Shown: positions 1 to 9,824 of the stretch, piece after piece | Layout of the letters: the number at the start of each line of letters is the position of its first letter | Position numbering within the stretch: the stretch's first letter is position 1 | Origin: Azohydromonas lata NBRC 102462 | Lineage (GTDB): Bacteria > Pseudomonadota > Gammaproteobacteria > Burkholderiales > Burkholderiaceae_C | Direction of reading: 5' to 3' | NCBI RefSeq assembly: GCF_001571085.1 | Contig: NZ_BCTC01000012.1 | Location: 1-64,000 of the forward strand | Length of the DNA stretch: 64,000 nt | Notes under the pieces: model-generated | What the model was told of the DNA's origin: nothing | The model's input: the letters and a program-made list of their open reading frames with translations, nothing else | Databases searched by the model: none | Translations under genes and position numbers: made by a program

Positions 1-225
1 GGCCGTGCGCAGCGTCTCCTGGCACTGGGTGACGCCGCAGGAGACGGCGATGATTTCCGTGGCGACGCCCTTTTCCTTCAGGCGCACGGCCTCTTCGACG
101 GCGATTTCGTCGAAGGGGTTCATGCTCATCTTGACGCCGGCGAGGTCCATGCCCGTCCCGTCGGACTTCACCCGCACCTTTACGTTGTAGTCCACCACCC
201 GCTTCACGGGCACCAGCAGCTTCAT
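1..225 (-). CDS. etfB: Electron transfer flavoprotein subunit beta (N-terminal part)
   Basis: The first 75 residues of EtfB are visible; the rest runs off the left edge. The protein pairs with EtfA to carry electrons from acyl-CoA and related dehydrogenases to ETF:ubiquinone oxidoreductase. The N-terminus [20 protein letters not shown] and the segment [16 protein letters not shown] followed by a C-x-x-Q-type stretch are typical of the family. The ATG at 225 is preceded on the minus strand by an AGGAG ribosome-binding site, which fixes the start. etfA would be expected just beyond the window edge, but this cannot be seen. Confidence 0.93.
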   Translation of the reverse strand, partial: MKLLVPVKRVVDYNVKVRVKSDGTGMDLAGVKMSMNPFDEIAVEEAVRLKEKGVATEIIAVSCGVTQCQETLRTA

Positions 226-326
226 GTGCGCTCCTGTCTGAATGTTTGAGGCTTGACGGCGGATTTTAGAGTGGGCCTCGCACCGCGCCCGGGCGCAAGG
301 GTGGGCACCGCTACACTGCCGCCGCC

Positions 327-1124
327 ATGAACCCTGCTCCCCGCGCCGGCTGCTGCATCGGCGTCTTCGACTCCGGCGTCGGCGGCCTGTCGGTTTTGCC
401 GGCGCTGCGCACGGCGCTGCCCGCCGCGCGGCTGCTCTACGTGGCCGACAGCGGCCACGCGCCCTACGGCGAGCGCACCGAGGCCTTCGTGGTCGAACGC
501 GCCCTGCACATCGCGGCTTTTCTGCTCTCGCAAGGGGCGCAGATGCTGGTGGTGGCCTGCAACACGGCCACGGCCGCCGCGGTGGAAGCGCTGCGGCAAG
601 CGCATGCCGAGACGCCCATCGTGGGCATAGAGCCGGGGGTGAAGCCGGCCGTGGCGCTCACGCGCAGCGGGCACGTGGGCGTGATGGCGACCACCGGGAC
701 GCTGTCCAGCCGCAAGTTCCAGCGCCTGCTGGCCGCGCAGCCCACGCACGCGGCCGTGCACCTGCAGGCCTGCCCGGGGCTGGCGCTGGCGATCGAGCGC
801 GGCGATCTGCAATCGGCCGAGCTGCGCGAGGTGGTGCAGCGCCACAGCGCGCCGCTGCGCGAAGCCGGCTGCGACGTGGTGGTGCTGGGCTGCACCCATT
901 ACCCCTTCGCCGCCCCGCTGATCCGCGAGGCCTTACCCGGCGTGGCCCTGGTGGACACGGCCGAAGCCGTGGCGAGGCACACGGCCACGCTGGCGGCACG
1001 GCTGGCGGATTCGCCCGGCGATTTGCCGCCGCTGCAGTTGTGGAGCAGCGGGGAGCCGCGGCAGCTCAGCGCGTTTGCCAGGCGTTGGCTGGGGTGGGAC
1101 GTGGAGGCGAAGTCGTTGCCATAA
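327..1124 (+). CDS. murI: Glutamate racemase
   Basis: Converts L-glutamate to D-glutamate for the peptidoglycan stem peptide, in the cytoplasm. The 265-residue length is usual for the family. The N-terminal DSGVGG motif is at about residues 15-20. The two catalytic cysteines of this cofactor-independent racemase are both present, C78 in VVACNTAT and C189 in LGCTHYPF. The start is the ATG just after a GC-rich leader. It is divergent from etfB with about 100 bases between, which must hold both promoters. The MFS gene downstream points the opposite way, so murI is probably a single-gene unit. Confidence 0.95.
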   Translation: MNPAPRAGCCIGVFDSGVGGLSVLPALRTALPAARLLYVADSGHAPYGERTEAFVVERALHIAAFLLSQGAQMLVVACNTATAAAVEALRQAHAETPIVGIEPGVKPAVALTRSGHVGVMATTGTLSSRKFQRLLAAQPTHAAVHLQACPGLALAIERGDLQSAELREVVQRHSAPLREAGCDVVVLGCTHYPFAAPLIREALPGVALVDTAEAVARHTATLAARLADSPGDLPPLQLWSSGEPRQLSAFARRWLGWDVEAKSLP

Positions 1125-1177
1125 GGCAATGGCTGGGCTGTGCCTGTAGGAGGCCCGCTGGCGGGCCGAATTGCCGC

Positions 1178-2476
1178 TCAAGCTGCGGCCGCCCCCTGCC
1201 CCCGCTGCAGATCCAGCGGTTTCAGCAGCACCAGCCCCAGGACGAAGAACAGCCCCGTGGCCGCGATCGCCAGCCGGTGGTTGCCGCCGGTGGCCCAGGT
1301 CACCAGCCCGTAGGTGACCGGTCCCGCGATGGCCGCCAGCCTGGTCGCCAGCGTCCACAGGCCGAAGAATTCCGCCAGCCGCTGCGGCGGCGCGAGCAGC
1401 CCAACCAGCGCGCGCCCGGCCGACTGGCTGGAGCCCATGCACAGCCCCGCCAGCACGGCGGCGCACCAGAACAGGCCCGGCCCCGTGGCGGCCCAGGCCA
1501 GGAGCGTCATGGCGATCCAGCCCACCAGCGTCCAGCCCAGGGTGCGCTTGTGGCCGGCGCGGTCCTGCCAGTAGCCGAAGGCGAAGGCGCCCAGGGCCGA
1601 GGCGATGTTCACGAGGAAGATCAGCGCCATGGTCTCCGTCTGCTTGAAGCCCAGCGCCTGCTCGGCATAGACCGCCGCCAGCGCCACCACCACGGCAATG
1701 CCCGCCTGGTAGGCCACCGTGCAGGCCAGCAGCCGGCCGAAGTCCGGGTAGCGGCGCGCGGCCTGCCAGGAGCCGCGCAGGCGGCGCAGCGAGTCCACCA
1801 CCCCCGTGCCCCTGTCCGCGGCGGCCTGCTGAGGCTGGGCCCGCTCGCGCAGCAGGATGAACGTCGCCAGCGAAGCGACGGCGTAGAGGACGCCCGTGAT
1901 CGCCATGGTCACCGGGACGAACTGCTCGGCCCGCTGCCCTTGCGCCTGGGCCCACAGCACGTAGGCCAGGCTCAGGCCCAGGGTGAGCATGCCGCCGAAG
2001 TAGCCGAAGCTCCAGCCCCAGCCGGAGACGCGGCCCATGGCGTCGCGCCGCGCCAGCTCGGGGAGGAAGGCGGCGATCAGCGACTCGCCCACGCCGTAGC
2101 AGGCGTTGGAGACCAGCACCGCCGCCACGGCCAGCGCCACGTCGCCGCGGCCGCAGGCGGCCAGCATGGCGCAGCCCAGCACGCAGCCGACGGTGGCGGC
2201 TGCCAGCAGCTTCTTCTTGGCGCCGTGCAGGTCGCTCCAGGCGCCCAGCGCCGGCATGAACAGGACGAGCAGCGCATTGGACGCCGCCACCGTGAGCGTC
2301 CACGCCAGCGTGGCCCAGTCGGCGTTGCCGGCGACCACGCCGACGAAGTAGGCGTTGAACACGGCGGTGAGGACGACCGTCGTGTAGCCGGAGTTGGCGA
2401 AGTCGTACATGGCCCAGCCGAAAACCTCGCGCTTTTGGACGCCGGGGTTCAGGAGGGCTTGAGGAAACAAAGGCAT
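1178..2476 (-). CDS. MFS transporter, UMF1 / Atg22-like family
   Basis: An integral membrane protein of about 432 residues with some twelve hydrophobic segments. The N-terminal stretch VFGWAMYDFANSGYTTVVL is the hallmark of the UMF1 branch of the major facilitator superfamily, related to yeast vacuolar Atg22. The substrate in bacteria is unknown. I use the ATG at 2476 because homologues begin close to the GWAxYDFANS motif; a TTG at 2509 in the same frame would add 11 residues, and neither start has a clear ribosome-binding site. It converges on murI, with about 53 bases between the stop codons. Confidence 0.85.
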   Translation of the reverse strand: MPLFPQALLNPGVQKREVFGWAMYDFANSGYTTVVLTAVFNAYFVGVVAGNADWATLAWTLTVAASNALLVLFMPALGAWSDLHGAKKKLLAAATVGCVLGCAMLAACGRGDVALAVAAVLVSNACYGVGESLIAAFLPELARRDAMGRVSGWGWSFGYFGGMLTLGLSLAYVLWAQAQGQRAEQFVPVTMAITGVLYAVASLATFILLRERAQPQQAAADRGTGVVDSLRRLRGSWQAARRYPDFGRLLACTVAYQAGIAVVVALAAVYAEQALGFKQTETMALIFLVNIASALGAFAFGYWQDRAGHKRTLGWTLVGWIAMTLLAWAATGPGLFWCAAVLAGLCMGSSQSAGRALVGLLAPPQRLAEFFGLWTLATRLAAIAGPVTYGLVTWATGGNHRLAIAATGLFFVLGLVLLKPLDLQRGQGAAAA

Positions 2477-2596
2477 GGCGCGGGCCGCGGCCGGTGCCCG
2501 GCGTTTCAAACGCCTGGGCTGAAGCCGCGTTGCAGGGCAAGACGAGGCCGCGAGTGTGCCCCGCCTGCACGCCGCCCACGCCGGAGGGGAATCAGC

Positions 2597-2899
2597 TCAG
2601 CGGCTGGCGCCCATGTCCGGCGCCGAGGCCGCACCGGACTGCGTGCCGGACTTGGCGGGCTTCTTGGCCGGGGCGGCACCCTGGGCGGCCTTTTCTTCCA
2701 CAGGCGGCTTGGCCGCCTTGTTGCCGCCGGCAGCGGTGCCGGAGGCCACGGGCTGCGCCGGGGTGGCGGCGGTGCCCGCGCCGGTGGTGGAGCCTGCAGT
2801 GCCCGTGGTGCTGCTTTGGGCCCAGGCGGCGGAGGCGAGGATGGCGGTAAGCGTCACGGCACCCAGGCTTTTCGCCAGGCCGTTGAGGGAAATGCTCAT
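2597..2899 (-). CDS. Small secreted Ala/Thr/Lys-rich protein of unknown function
   Basis: A 100-residue protein with a clear Sec signal peptide: MSISLNGLAKSLG, a hydrophobic core, then a likely cleavage site after SAAWA. The mature part is low complexity, rich in Thr, Ser, Gly, Ala, Pro and Lys, with a PVEEKAAQGAAPAKKPAKSG-type segment and no recognisable domain. The ATG at 2899 follows a GGAGA ribosome-binding site at good spacing; longer in-frame versions starting upstream lose the signal-peptide arrangement. The 287 bases upstream are strikingly AT-rich and probably hold its promoter. Function unknown; a periplasmic or surface-associated role is inference from the signal peptide only. Confidence 0.7.
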   Translation of the reverse strand: MSISLNGLAKSLGAVTLTAILASAAWAQSSTTGTAGSTTGAGTAATPAQPVASGTAAGGNKAAKPPVEEKAAQGAAPAKKPAKSGTQSGAASAPDMGASR

Positions 2900-2979
2900 G
2901 AGAAGTCTCCTCTTGTGCTGAAAGGGGGCACGGGCTTTTGAAATCAGCCGCGCATGCCTTGGCGGCAGCGGGCAAGCCA

Positions 2980-3186
2980 TGGTCCCGGGAGCAAAAGGAA
3001 AATGTTTTTTTAAATATCAAGGCAGGCCATCGCGCCCAATGAAATTGAATAAATATATTCAAGAGTCGATTAATTTTGAATTCTCAAAATAATTTAAAAA
3101 TTGGCACCAACGCCCAGAAAATCAAATAAATGGCGCAGCCCAACGCCGGGCGCCTCCCGGCGAACCGGCTTGAAGAAGATTTGATT
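2980..3186. other. AT-rich intergenic island
   Basis: This stretch between the small secreted protein and tRNA-Leu is far richer in A and T than the surrounding DNA, especially 3000-3115, with runs of T and A and several TATATT-like boxes. No ORF with a ribosome-binding site or recognisable product is seen. It may carry the promoter of the secreted protein and the 3' trailer of the tRNA; both are inference. Confidence 0.5.
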
Positions 3187-3275
3187 TGGTGCCCGGGACG
3201 GGACTCGAACCCGTAAGCCGTTTTAGCGGCGGCGGATTTTAAGTCCGCTGCGTCTACCGATTTCGCCACCCGGGC
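3187..3275 (-). tRNA. tRNA-Leu (anticodon UAA)
   Basis: On the minus strand the gene starts GCCCGGGTGGCGAAATCGG and ends in the matching acceptor arm followed by an encoded CCA (3187-3189). It has the T-arm GGGTTCGAGTCCC, an anticodon loop with UAA in ACTTAAAATC, and the long variable arm of class II tRNAs, giving 89 bases with CCA. Confidence 0.96.
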
Positions 3276-3344
3276 GGGCTGCCGTGCGCTCTTGTCGGCA
3301 CGGCTGGCAAGCCGCGCATTATCGCCGCAAGAAAGGGCCATTCC

Positions 3345-3974
3345 TCAGGGGATGTTGAGCAGCTTGTGCGTCTGCAACCCCAATCGCCACTGCGGGTGCT
3401 CCAGGCAGTACTGAAGCGCGGCCTGCGTGTTGCGCTCGCGATCCGGGCCGTCCATGGGCTGCAACACGAAATGCTTGAAGGCCAGGCCCTCGAAGCGCTC
3501 CGGCATCGCTTCCACCTGCGGAAACACCAGCTTCAGCTCGTCCCCGGCCGCCAGCGCCAGCGGCGCGTCGGCCTTGGGACTCACGCAAATCCAGTCCAGG
3601 CCGGCCGGCGCGGGCTGCGTGCCGTTGGTTTCCACGGCGATCTCGAAACCCCGCGCGTGCAGCGCCGCTATCAGCGGCGCGTCCAGTTGCAGCAGCGGCT
3701 CGCCGCCGGTGCACACCACCAGCGGGCGGCCACCGCCCGGCCACTGCGCCGCCACGGCGTCGGCCAAGGCCGCGGCATCGGCGAACTTGCCGCCGCCGGC
3801 GCCGTCGGTGCCGACGAAATCCGTGTCGCAGAAGCGGCACACGGCCGTGGCGCGGTCCTGCTCGCGGCCGCTCCACAGGTTGCAGCCGGCAAAGCGGCAG
3901 AACACCGCCGCGCGGCCGGCTTGGGCGCCCTCGCCTTGCAGCGTGTAGAAGATTTCCTTGACGGCGTAGCTCAT
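3345..3974 (-). CDS. queE: 7-carboxy-7-deazaguanine synthase
   Basis: A radical SAM enzyme that converts 6-carboxy-tetrahydropterin to 7-carboxy-7-deazaguanine, the third step toward preQ0 and queuosine. The 209-residue protein begins MSYAVKEIFYTLQGEG and carries C31, C46 and C49, that is the QueE-type CX14CX2C cluster motif in place of the usual CX3CX2C. TGGEPLLQ is the SAM-binding GGE motif and VETNGTQ follows. The start ATG at 3974 lies 23 bases after the stop of the QueD gene, so the two genes form an operon. tRNA-Leu follows downstream on the same strand. Confidence 0.95.
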   Translation of the reverse strand: MSYAVKEIFYTLQGEGAQAGRAAVFCRFAGCNLWSGREQDRATAVCRFCDTDFVGTDGAGGGKFADAAALADAVAAQWPGGGRPLVVCTGGEPLLQLDAPLIAALHARGFEIAVETNGTQPAPAGLDWICVSPKADAPLALAAGDELKLVFPQVEAMPERFEGLAFKHFVLQPMDGPDRERNTQAALQYCLEHPQWRLGLQTHKLLNIP

Positions 3975-3997
3975 GCGTTCGTCCCGCTGCGCCCGCC

Positions 3998-5068
3998 TCA
4001 GATGGGCAGCGACGGCGCCTCGGCGCCCAGGTACACGGTGGCGCCGCAGCCGGCTGTCTCGTGCAGATCCACCCGGTTGACCTGCGGCAGGCGCTCGCGT
4101 GCCTGGCCCAGCACCCAGCGCGAGAGCGTCGCGGCATCGCAGTCGGCCAGGTCGGCGCGCTCGTGCAGCGGGTGGTGGTCCAGCATGCGGAAGACGGGGT
4201 CGAACAGGCGCTTCACGTCGCCGAAGTCCAGCGTCCAGCCCATCACCTCGTCCAGCGGCGCTTCCAGGTGCAGGCGCAGCAAGTAGGTGTGGCCGTGCAG
4301 GCGGCGCAGCGGGCTGCCCTCGGGCGCGCGCTTCAACTGCAGCGCGCTGTCCAGGGTGAAATCCTTCCAGGTGCGCCAGTGGCGGCCGTCGTGGCAGGCG
4401 CCGCAGGAGGCGGTCTCGAACACCGTCACGTTGGCCAGGCCCGGCAGCACGGGGGCCATGCGCGACCAGATCCAGCTGGAGAGCATTTCGCTGGTCGGGT
4501 TCTCCAGCCCGTCCAGCTCGTTCAGGCAGTTCATGTGCAACTGGAGCTGCACGGGCGCCCAGGCGGCATCGAGCTGCTCGTGCGTGGCGCCGTGGGCGTG
4601 GATGAGCGCCTCGAAGCCGTGGCCGTGCATGCGGCCGCACTTGTGGCCTTCCGGCACGTTGGGCAGGCGGTGCGCGGCATGGAAGGCGTAGCGGCGCCAG
4701 GCATGGGCGCGGCCGGTGCCGTCCAGGTCCACGCCGCGGTCGGCCATGCTTTGCACGCCCACTTCCAGCGGCAGGCCCATCTGGCCGCTGAACCAGCGCG
4801 CCAGGCGCTCGTCGCTGGGTTCGTCTATCACTTCGTTGAGCAGCCGGAAGTCCAGCATGGCGGCCACGTCGCGCAGCTCGTCGGACAGGCGCTGCACCTC
4901 GCCGCCGGGAAAGCCCGCCCAATCGCCGGGCAGCTCGCCGCGCACGCGCACCTGGAAGCCATGGCCGTGCAGGTTGCGGGCGCGATGCGCGGGCGGGACG
5001 TTCACCAGTCGCCGCGCCGCCTCGAACCCGGCTGCCGCCGCGTGCCACACCGTCCCAACCATCACCAT
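3998..5068 (-). CDS. queD: 6-carboxytetrahydropterin synthase with three tandem T-fold domains
   Basis: QueD turns dihydroneopterin triphosphate into 6-carboxy-5,6,7,8-tetrahydropterin for queuosine synthesis. Ordinary QueD is about 120-150 residues; this one is 356. Three T-fold repeats can be read: residues about 8-115 (AAR in place of the zinc-binding AAH, HGH at 34-36, no catalytic Cys), 127-225 (AAH at 131-133, C144, HGH at 148-150, FETAS) and 229-350 (HGH at 258-260, LDFGD, LDHHPLHE, LHETAG, no Cys). Only the middle one has the complete N-terminal zinc and cysteine set. MVMVG offers two ATGs, 5068 and 5062, after an AAGGAG site; 5062 has the better spacing. It is followed at once by queE. 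Confidence 0.88.
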   Translation of the reverse strand: MVMVGTVWHAAAAGFEAARRLVNVPPAHRARNLHGHGFQVRVRGELPGDWAGFPGGEVQRLSDELRDVAAMLDFRLLNEVIDEPSDERLARWFSGQMGLPLEVGVQSMADRGVDLDGTGRAHAWRRYAFHAAHRLPNVPEGHKCGRMHGHGFEALIHAHGATHEQLDAAWAPVQLQLHMNCLNELDGLENPTSEMLSSWIWSRMAPVLPGLANVTVFETASCGACHDGRHWRTWKDFTLDSALQLKRAPEGSPLRRLHGHTYLLRLHLEAPLDEVMGWTLDFGDVKRLFDPVFRMLDHHPLHERADLADCDAATLSRWVLGQARERLPQVNRVDLHETAGCGATVYLGAEAPSLPI

Positions 5069-5231
5069 CGACTCCTTACTGCTCAAACATATGCACGCGC
5101 CGTCAGCGCGCAGGGCGCGGGAGTCTAAGTGCTGTGCGGCTTTCGCGACGGCTCGCGCCGCCAAGGCCCTGCACGCGCAGCGGCGCGCCGTGCAGTCCGG
5201 CACGGCGGCACACCCAGCGGGCGCGGACGCT

Positions 5232-6353
5232 TCAGCGCGACGCCTGCTCGCGCCGCTCGATGAAGATGTCCCAGGCCGCCATGAAGAGCGCGGCGATGAG
5301 GGGCCCCAGCACGAAGCCGTTGAGCCCAAACACCGCCAGCCCGCCGAGCGTCGAGATCAGCACCAGGTAGTCGGGCATCTTGGTGTCCTTGCCCACCAGG
5401 ATGGGCCGCAGCACGTTGTCCACCAGGCCGATCACGACCACGCCCCACACGACCAGGCCCACGCCCTTGAGCATCGCGCCCGTGACCATGAGGTAGACGG
5501 CCACCGGCCCCCACACCATGGCCGCGCCCACGGCCGGCAGCAGCGACAGCACCGCCATCACCACGCCCCACAGCAGCGCGCCGTGGATGCCCAGGAACCA
5601 GAAGGCCAGGCTGCCCAGGCCGCCCTGCACCACGGCCACGACGATGTTGCCCTTGACCGTGGCGCGTATCACCGCGGCAAAGCGCGAGAGCAGCTCGCGC
5701 TTGTCGTCCTCGGCCAGCGGGATGGCCTTGCGCACCCGCGCCGCCAGCACGTTGCCGTCGCGCAGCAGGAAGAACAGCAGGTACAGCATCACGCCGAAGG
5801 CGATGACGAAGTTGAACGTGTCCTGGCCGAAGCTCACCGCGTGCGTGGCCAGCGTCTGCGTGGCCTGCGTCAGCCGCTGCCCCAGCACGGACTTGAGCCC
5901 GGCCAGGTCGGCCAGGCCGAAGCGCTCCAGCAGCCCCGTGAGCCAGGCCGGCAGCGCCGCATAAATCTGCTCGGCGTAGCGCGTGAAGTTGATGTCGCCG
6001 CTCTGCACGCGCTCCACCACCGACATGGCCTCCTGCACCAGCATGGAGCTGACGACGGCCAGCGGCAGGACGACGATGACCAGCACGATCAGCAGCGTCA
6101 GCAGCGACGCCACGTTGGCGCGCCCGCGCAGGTTCTTGCGAATGCGCCGCTGCACCGAGGCGAACAGGATGGCCGTCACCACGGCCCAGAACACCGCGCC
6201 GTAATAGGGCAGCAGGATCCAGCCGAAGGCCAGCGTGATGAGCACCAGCAGCCACAGCAGGCTGCGGTACTCCAGCGCGCTGCTGCGTGTGCGGTTGATC
6301 TCGGACTTCGCGGGGCGGGGGGTGATGGCGGTGTCGGTTGGGCGGTCGTTCAT
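5232..6353 (-). CDS. AI-2E family transporter (PerM/TqsA-like)
   Basis: A 373-residue integral membrane protein of the AI-2E transporter family. Hydrophobic segments cluster at residues about 30-60 and 80-105, and again in the C-terminal half, separated by a soluble stretch from roughly 110 to 185. The C-terminal LVDNVLRPILVGKDTKMPDY motif region (about residues 300-320) and the following LxxLGGLAVFGLNGFVLGP segment are diagnostic. The family name comes from TqsA; the substrate here is unknown and quorum-signal export should not be assumed. It stands alone, with 163 bases before the QueD gene downstream and about 77 bases from the MacB-like permease stop upstream. Confidence 0.88.
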   Translation of the reverse strand: MNDRPTDTAITPRPAKSEINRTRSSALEYRSLLWLLVLITLAFGWILLPYYGAVFWAVVTAILFASVQRRIRKNLRGRANVASLLTLLIVLVIVVLPLAVVSSMLVQEAMSVVERVQSGDINFTRYAEQIYAALPAWLTGLLERFGLADLAGLKSVLGQRLTQATQTLATHAVSFGQDTFNFVIAFGVMLYLLFFLLRDGNVLAARVRKAIPLAEDDKRELLSRFAAVIRATVKGNIVVAVVQGGLGSLAFWFLGIHGALLWGVVMAVLSLLPAVGAAMVWGPVAVYLMVTGAMLKGVGLVVWGVVVIGLVDNVLRPILVGKDTKMPDYLVLISTLGGLAVFGLNGFVLGPLIAALFMAAWDIFIERREQASR

Positions 6354-6430
6354 GGGCAGGCGGTCGTCTCAAGGGGCCGCGACCGCGCTTAGGCAAACGA
6401 CGCGCCCGCCCCGGCGCGCACGCCCGCCGC

Positions 6431-7644
6431 TCACTCGTGCCGCAACGCCTCGATCGGGTCCAGCCGCGCCGCGCGCCGGGCCGGGAAGTAGCCGAACAGC
6501 ACGCCTATGCCCGCCGAGAACAGGAAAGCCAGCACGTTGATGGGCACGTCGAACTGGTAGGGCACGTCCATCAGCCGCGAGCCGGTGATGGAGAAGATGG
6601 CCGCCAGCACGATGCCCACCACGCCGCCGAGCGCGGCCAGCGCCACGGCCTCGATCAGGAACTGCAGCAGCACCTCGGCCTCCAGCGCGCCAATGGCCAG
6701 CCGCACGCCGATCTCGCGCGTGCGCTCGGTCACGCTCACCAGCATGATGTTCATGATCCCGATGCCGCCCACCAGCAGGCTCACCGCCGCCACGGCGCCC
6801 AGCAGCATCGTCATCACGCGCGTGGTGCTGGAGAAGGTCTGCGCGAGCTGCGCGGTGTCCAGCACGTTGAAATTGTCCTCGTCGGCGGCGGCGAGCTTGC
6901 GGCGCTCGCGCAGCAGGTCGCGTATGCCGGCCTTCACGCGCTCGGCGTCGCTGCCCTCGGCCATGGAGATCAGGATGGTCTGCACCCGCGTGCTGCCCGT
7001 CACGCGGCGCTGCACGGTGGCCAGCGGCATGATCACCACGTCGTCCTGGTCGTTGCCCATGGCGCCCTGCCCCTTGGAGGCCAGCACGCCCACCACGTCG
7101 CAACTGAACTGCTTCACGCGCAGCCGCTGGCCCAGCACCGACGCGGCGTCGGCGGCGAACAGCTCGCGGCGCACGGTCTCGCCAATCAGGCACACGGCGG
7201 CGCCGGCCCGCTCCTCGGCGTCCTCGAAGCCGCGGCCCGCGCCAATCGTCCAGTTGTTGGTGAAGAAGTAGTCGCTGGTGGTGCCCGTGACGCTGGTGGC
7301 CCAGTTGCGGCCATTGGCCACCACCGTCACGCCGGAGCGCACCTCGGGCGCCACCGCGGCCACGCCGCCGATCTGCGTGCGTATGGCCTGCACGTCCTCC
7401 ACGGTGAAGCTGGGCGCGCCGGCGCCGGAGGCGCCCGGGCCCAGGCGCTGGCCCGGCCGCACCATGAGCAAATTGGTGCCCAAGCTGGTGATCTGGTCCT
7501 GCACCGCCTGCGTGGCGCCCTTGCCCAGCGTCACCATGGTGATGACGGCGCTCACGCCGATGACGATGCCCAGGATGGTGAGAAAGCTGCGCAGCAGGTG
7601 GCGACGGATCTCGCGCAGCGCCAGCAGCAGGCTGTTCCAAAGCA

Positions 7645-7645
<1 letters not shown>
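6431..7645 (-). CDS. MacB-like ABC transporter permease
   Basis: The 404-residue membrane subunit of a MacAB/LolCDE-type ABC system. It has the classic layout: an N-terminal membrane segment after MLWNSLLLALREIRRHLLRS, a large periplasmic domain (about residues 45-270), and three C-terminal membrane segments forming the FtsX domain, with GGIGIMNIMLVSVTERTREIG-type sequence. In E. coli MacB the ATPase and permease are one chain; here they are two genes whose start and stop codons overlap by one base at 7645. Last gene of a macA-ATPase-permease operon. It probably drives efflux of a drug, toxin or glycolipid; the substrate cannot be told. Confidence 0.9.
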
Positions 7646-8441
<796 letters not shown>

Positions 8442-8445
<4 letters not shown>

Positions 8446-9755
8446 CGCGGCTTGCCGGAGCGCTGGTCCACGATCACGGGCAGGCCGGCTCGGATACCCT
8501 CGCCGCGCACCTCGGTGCGGCGGCCGTCGCTGGCGCCGGTGCTCACAGCCACGGCAGTTGGGCGGCCGTCCTGCAGCAGCCACAAGGTCTTGGTGCCGCC
8601 GCCCCCGGTGGCGTCGCCGGCCTGCTTGCGCGCGCCGCGCGGCATGCGCGGCATGAGCACGCCGGCCACGCCACCACCACCGCCGCCGGGCCCGGCGCCG
8701 TCCTGCGGCGCGGCGGCCGAGGCCGGGGTGAAGCGCAGCGCCTGGTTGGGCACCAGCAGCACGTTGCGGCGCGGATCGCTGTGGATGGTGGCGGTGGCCG
8801 TCATGCCCGGGCGCAGCGACAGGTCTTCGTTCTCCACTTCCAGCAGCGTCGGGTAGGTGACGACGTTGTCGGTGGTGGTGGAGCCGTAGGCCACGCGGGT
8901 GACGGTGGCCGGGTAGCGGCGCTGCGGCCAGGCGCTGACGCTGAAGTCGGCCTTCTGGCCCACCTGCAGCGAGCCCACGTCGGCCTCGTCCACGTTCACC
9001 TGCAGCCGCATGTGCTGCAGGTTCTCGGCCAGGGTGAACAGCGTCACGGCCTGCAGCGAGGCGGCCACGGCGTTGCCGGGGTCCACCGAGCGGGTGAGGA
9101 TGACGCCGTCGATGGGCGCGCGTATCGACGTCTTGGCCAGGTTGGTTTCGTCGATGAGCACCTGCGCCTGCGCGTCCGTGACGGCGGCGCGGGCGGCCAA
9201 GAGGTCGGCCTGCGCGCGCTGCACGGTGGCGCGGGCGGTGTCCAGCTCGGATTGCGAGGGCACCTTGCCGCCGGACAGCCGCGCCACCTCCTCGAAGCGG
9301 CCCAACTGCGCCTGCGCCTCCTTGAGCGTGGCCTCCACCTGCGTCACCTTGGCGCGGTTGGAGGCCAGCGTCGCCCGCGAGCGCTCCAGTTGGCCCGCCA
9401 GGCGCGTCTGGTCCAGCTCGACCAGCACCTGCCCCTTCTTGACCTGGTCGTTCACGTCCACCAGCACGCGCGCGACGGTGCCCGACATTTCGGAGCCGAT
9501 GTTGACGGTGCGCGTGGGCTGGAGGGTGCCGTTGGCGCTGACGCTGAGGTTCAGGTCGCCTTGCGTCACCGGCTCGGTGACGTACACGGGCGCGGCGTCC
9601 TGCGCCTGGCGCGCGCGGTAGGCCATGCCGCCGGCCACGGCGGCGGCCAGCAGCGCGGCCGTGAACCAGGGGGTCTTGCGGCGCCACCAGGCGCGCGGCT
9701 TGGCGTCGGGGCCCAGCAGCGCTTCGAGTTCGGGGGCGGTGTCTTTGGACTTCAT
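8442..9755 (-). CDS. MacA-like periplasmic adaptor (HlyD/RND-type membrane fusion protein)
   Basis: A 437-residue periplasmic adaptor that bridges the inner-membrane ABC pump and an outer-membrane channel. After a cytoplasmic N-terminus there is one membrane anchor (residues about 30-47), then the lipoyl half-motif around VNIGSEMSGTVARVLVD, a long alpha-helical hairpin (about 115-200), the second lipoyl half around TSIRAPIDGVILTRSV, and a beta-barrel domain. A glycine-rich insert near residues 345-380 is unusual in being so long. First gene of the adaptor-ATPase-permease operon; the outer-membrane gene ends 69 bases upstream. Confidence 0.92.
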
Positions 9756-9824
9756 GGCGTGGGTTCGATTCGAGGGCGGGCGGGCTCGGGAGCTTCAGGC
9801 ACGGTGCGGCCGGCGGGCTGTGGT

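Noticed and set aside
1040..2941. A plus-strand open frame of about 630 codons opposite the MFS gene
   Set aside because: Low-complexity Arg/Gly/Gln-rich translation on the strand opposite a well-supported membrane protein, and it overlaps murI.
5069..5231. PreQ1 riboswitch upstream of queD-queE
   Set aside because: No compact H-type pseudoknot-like sequence with the expected A-rich tail was recognised; the stretch is plain GC-rich spacer.
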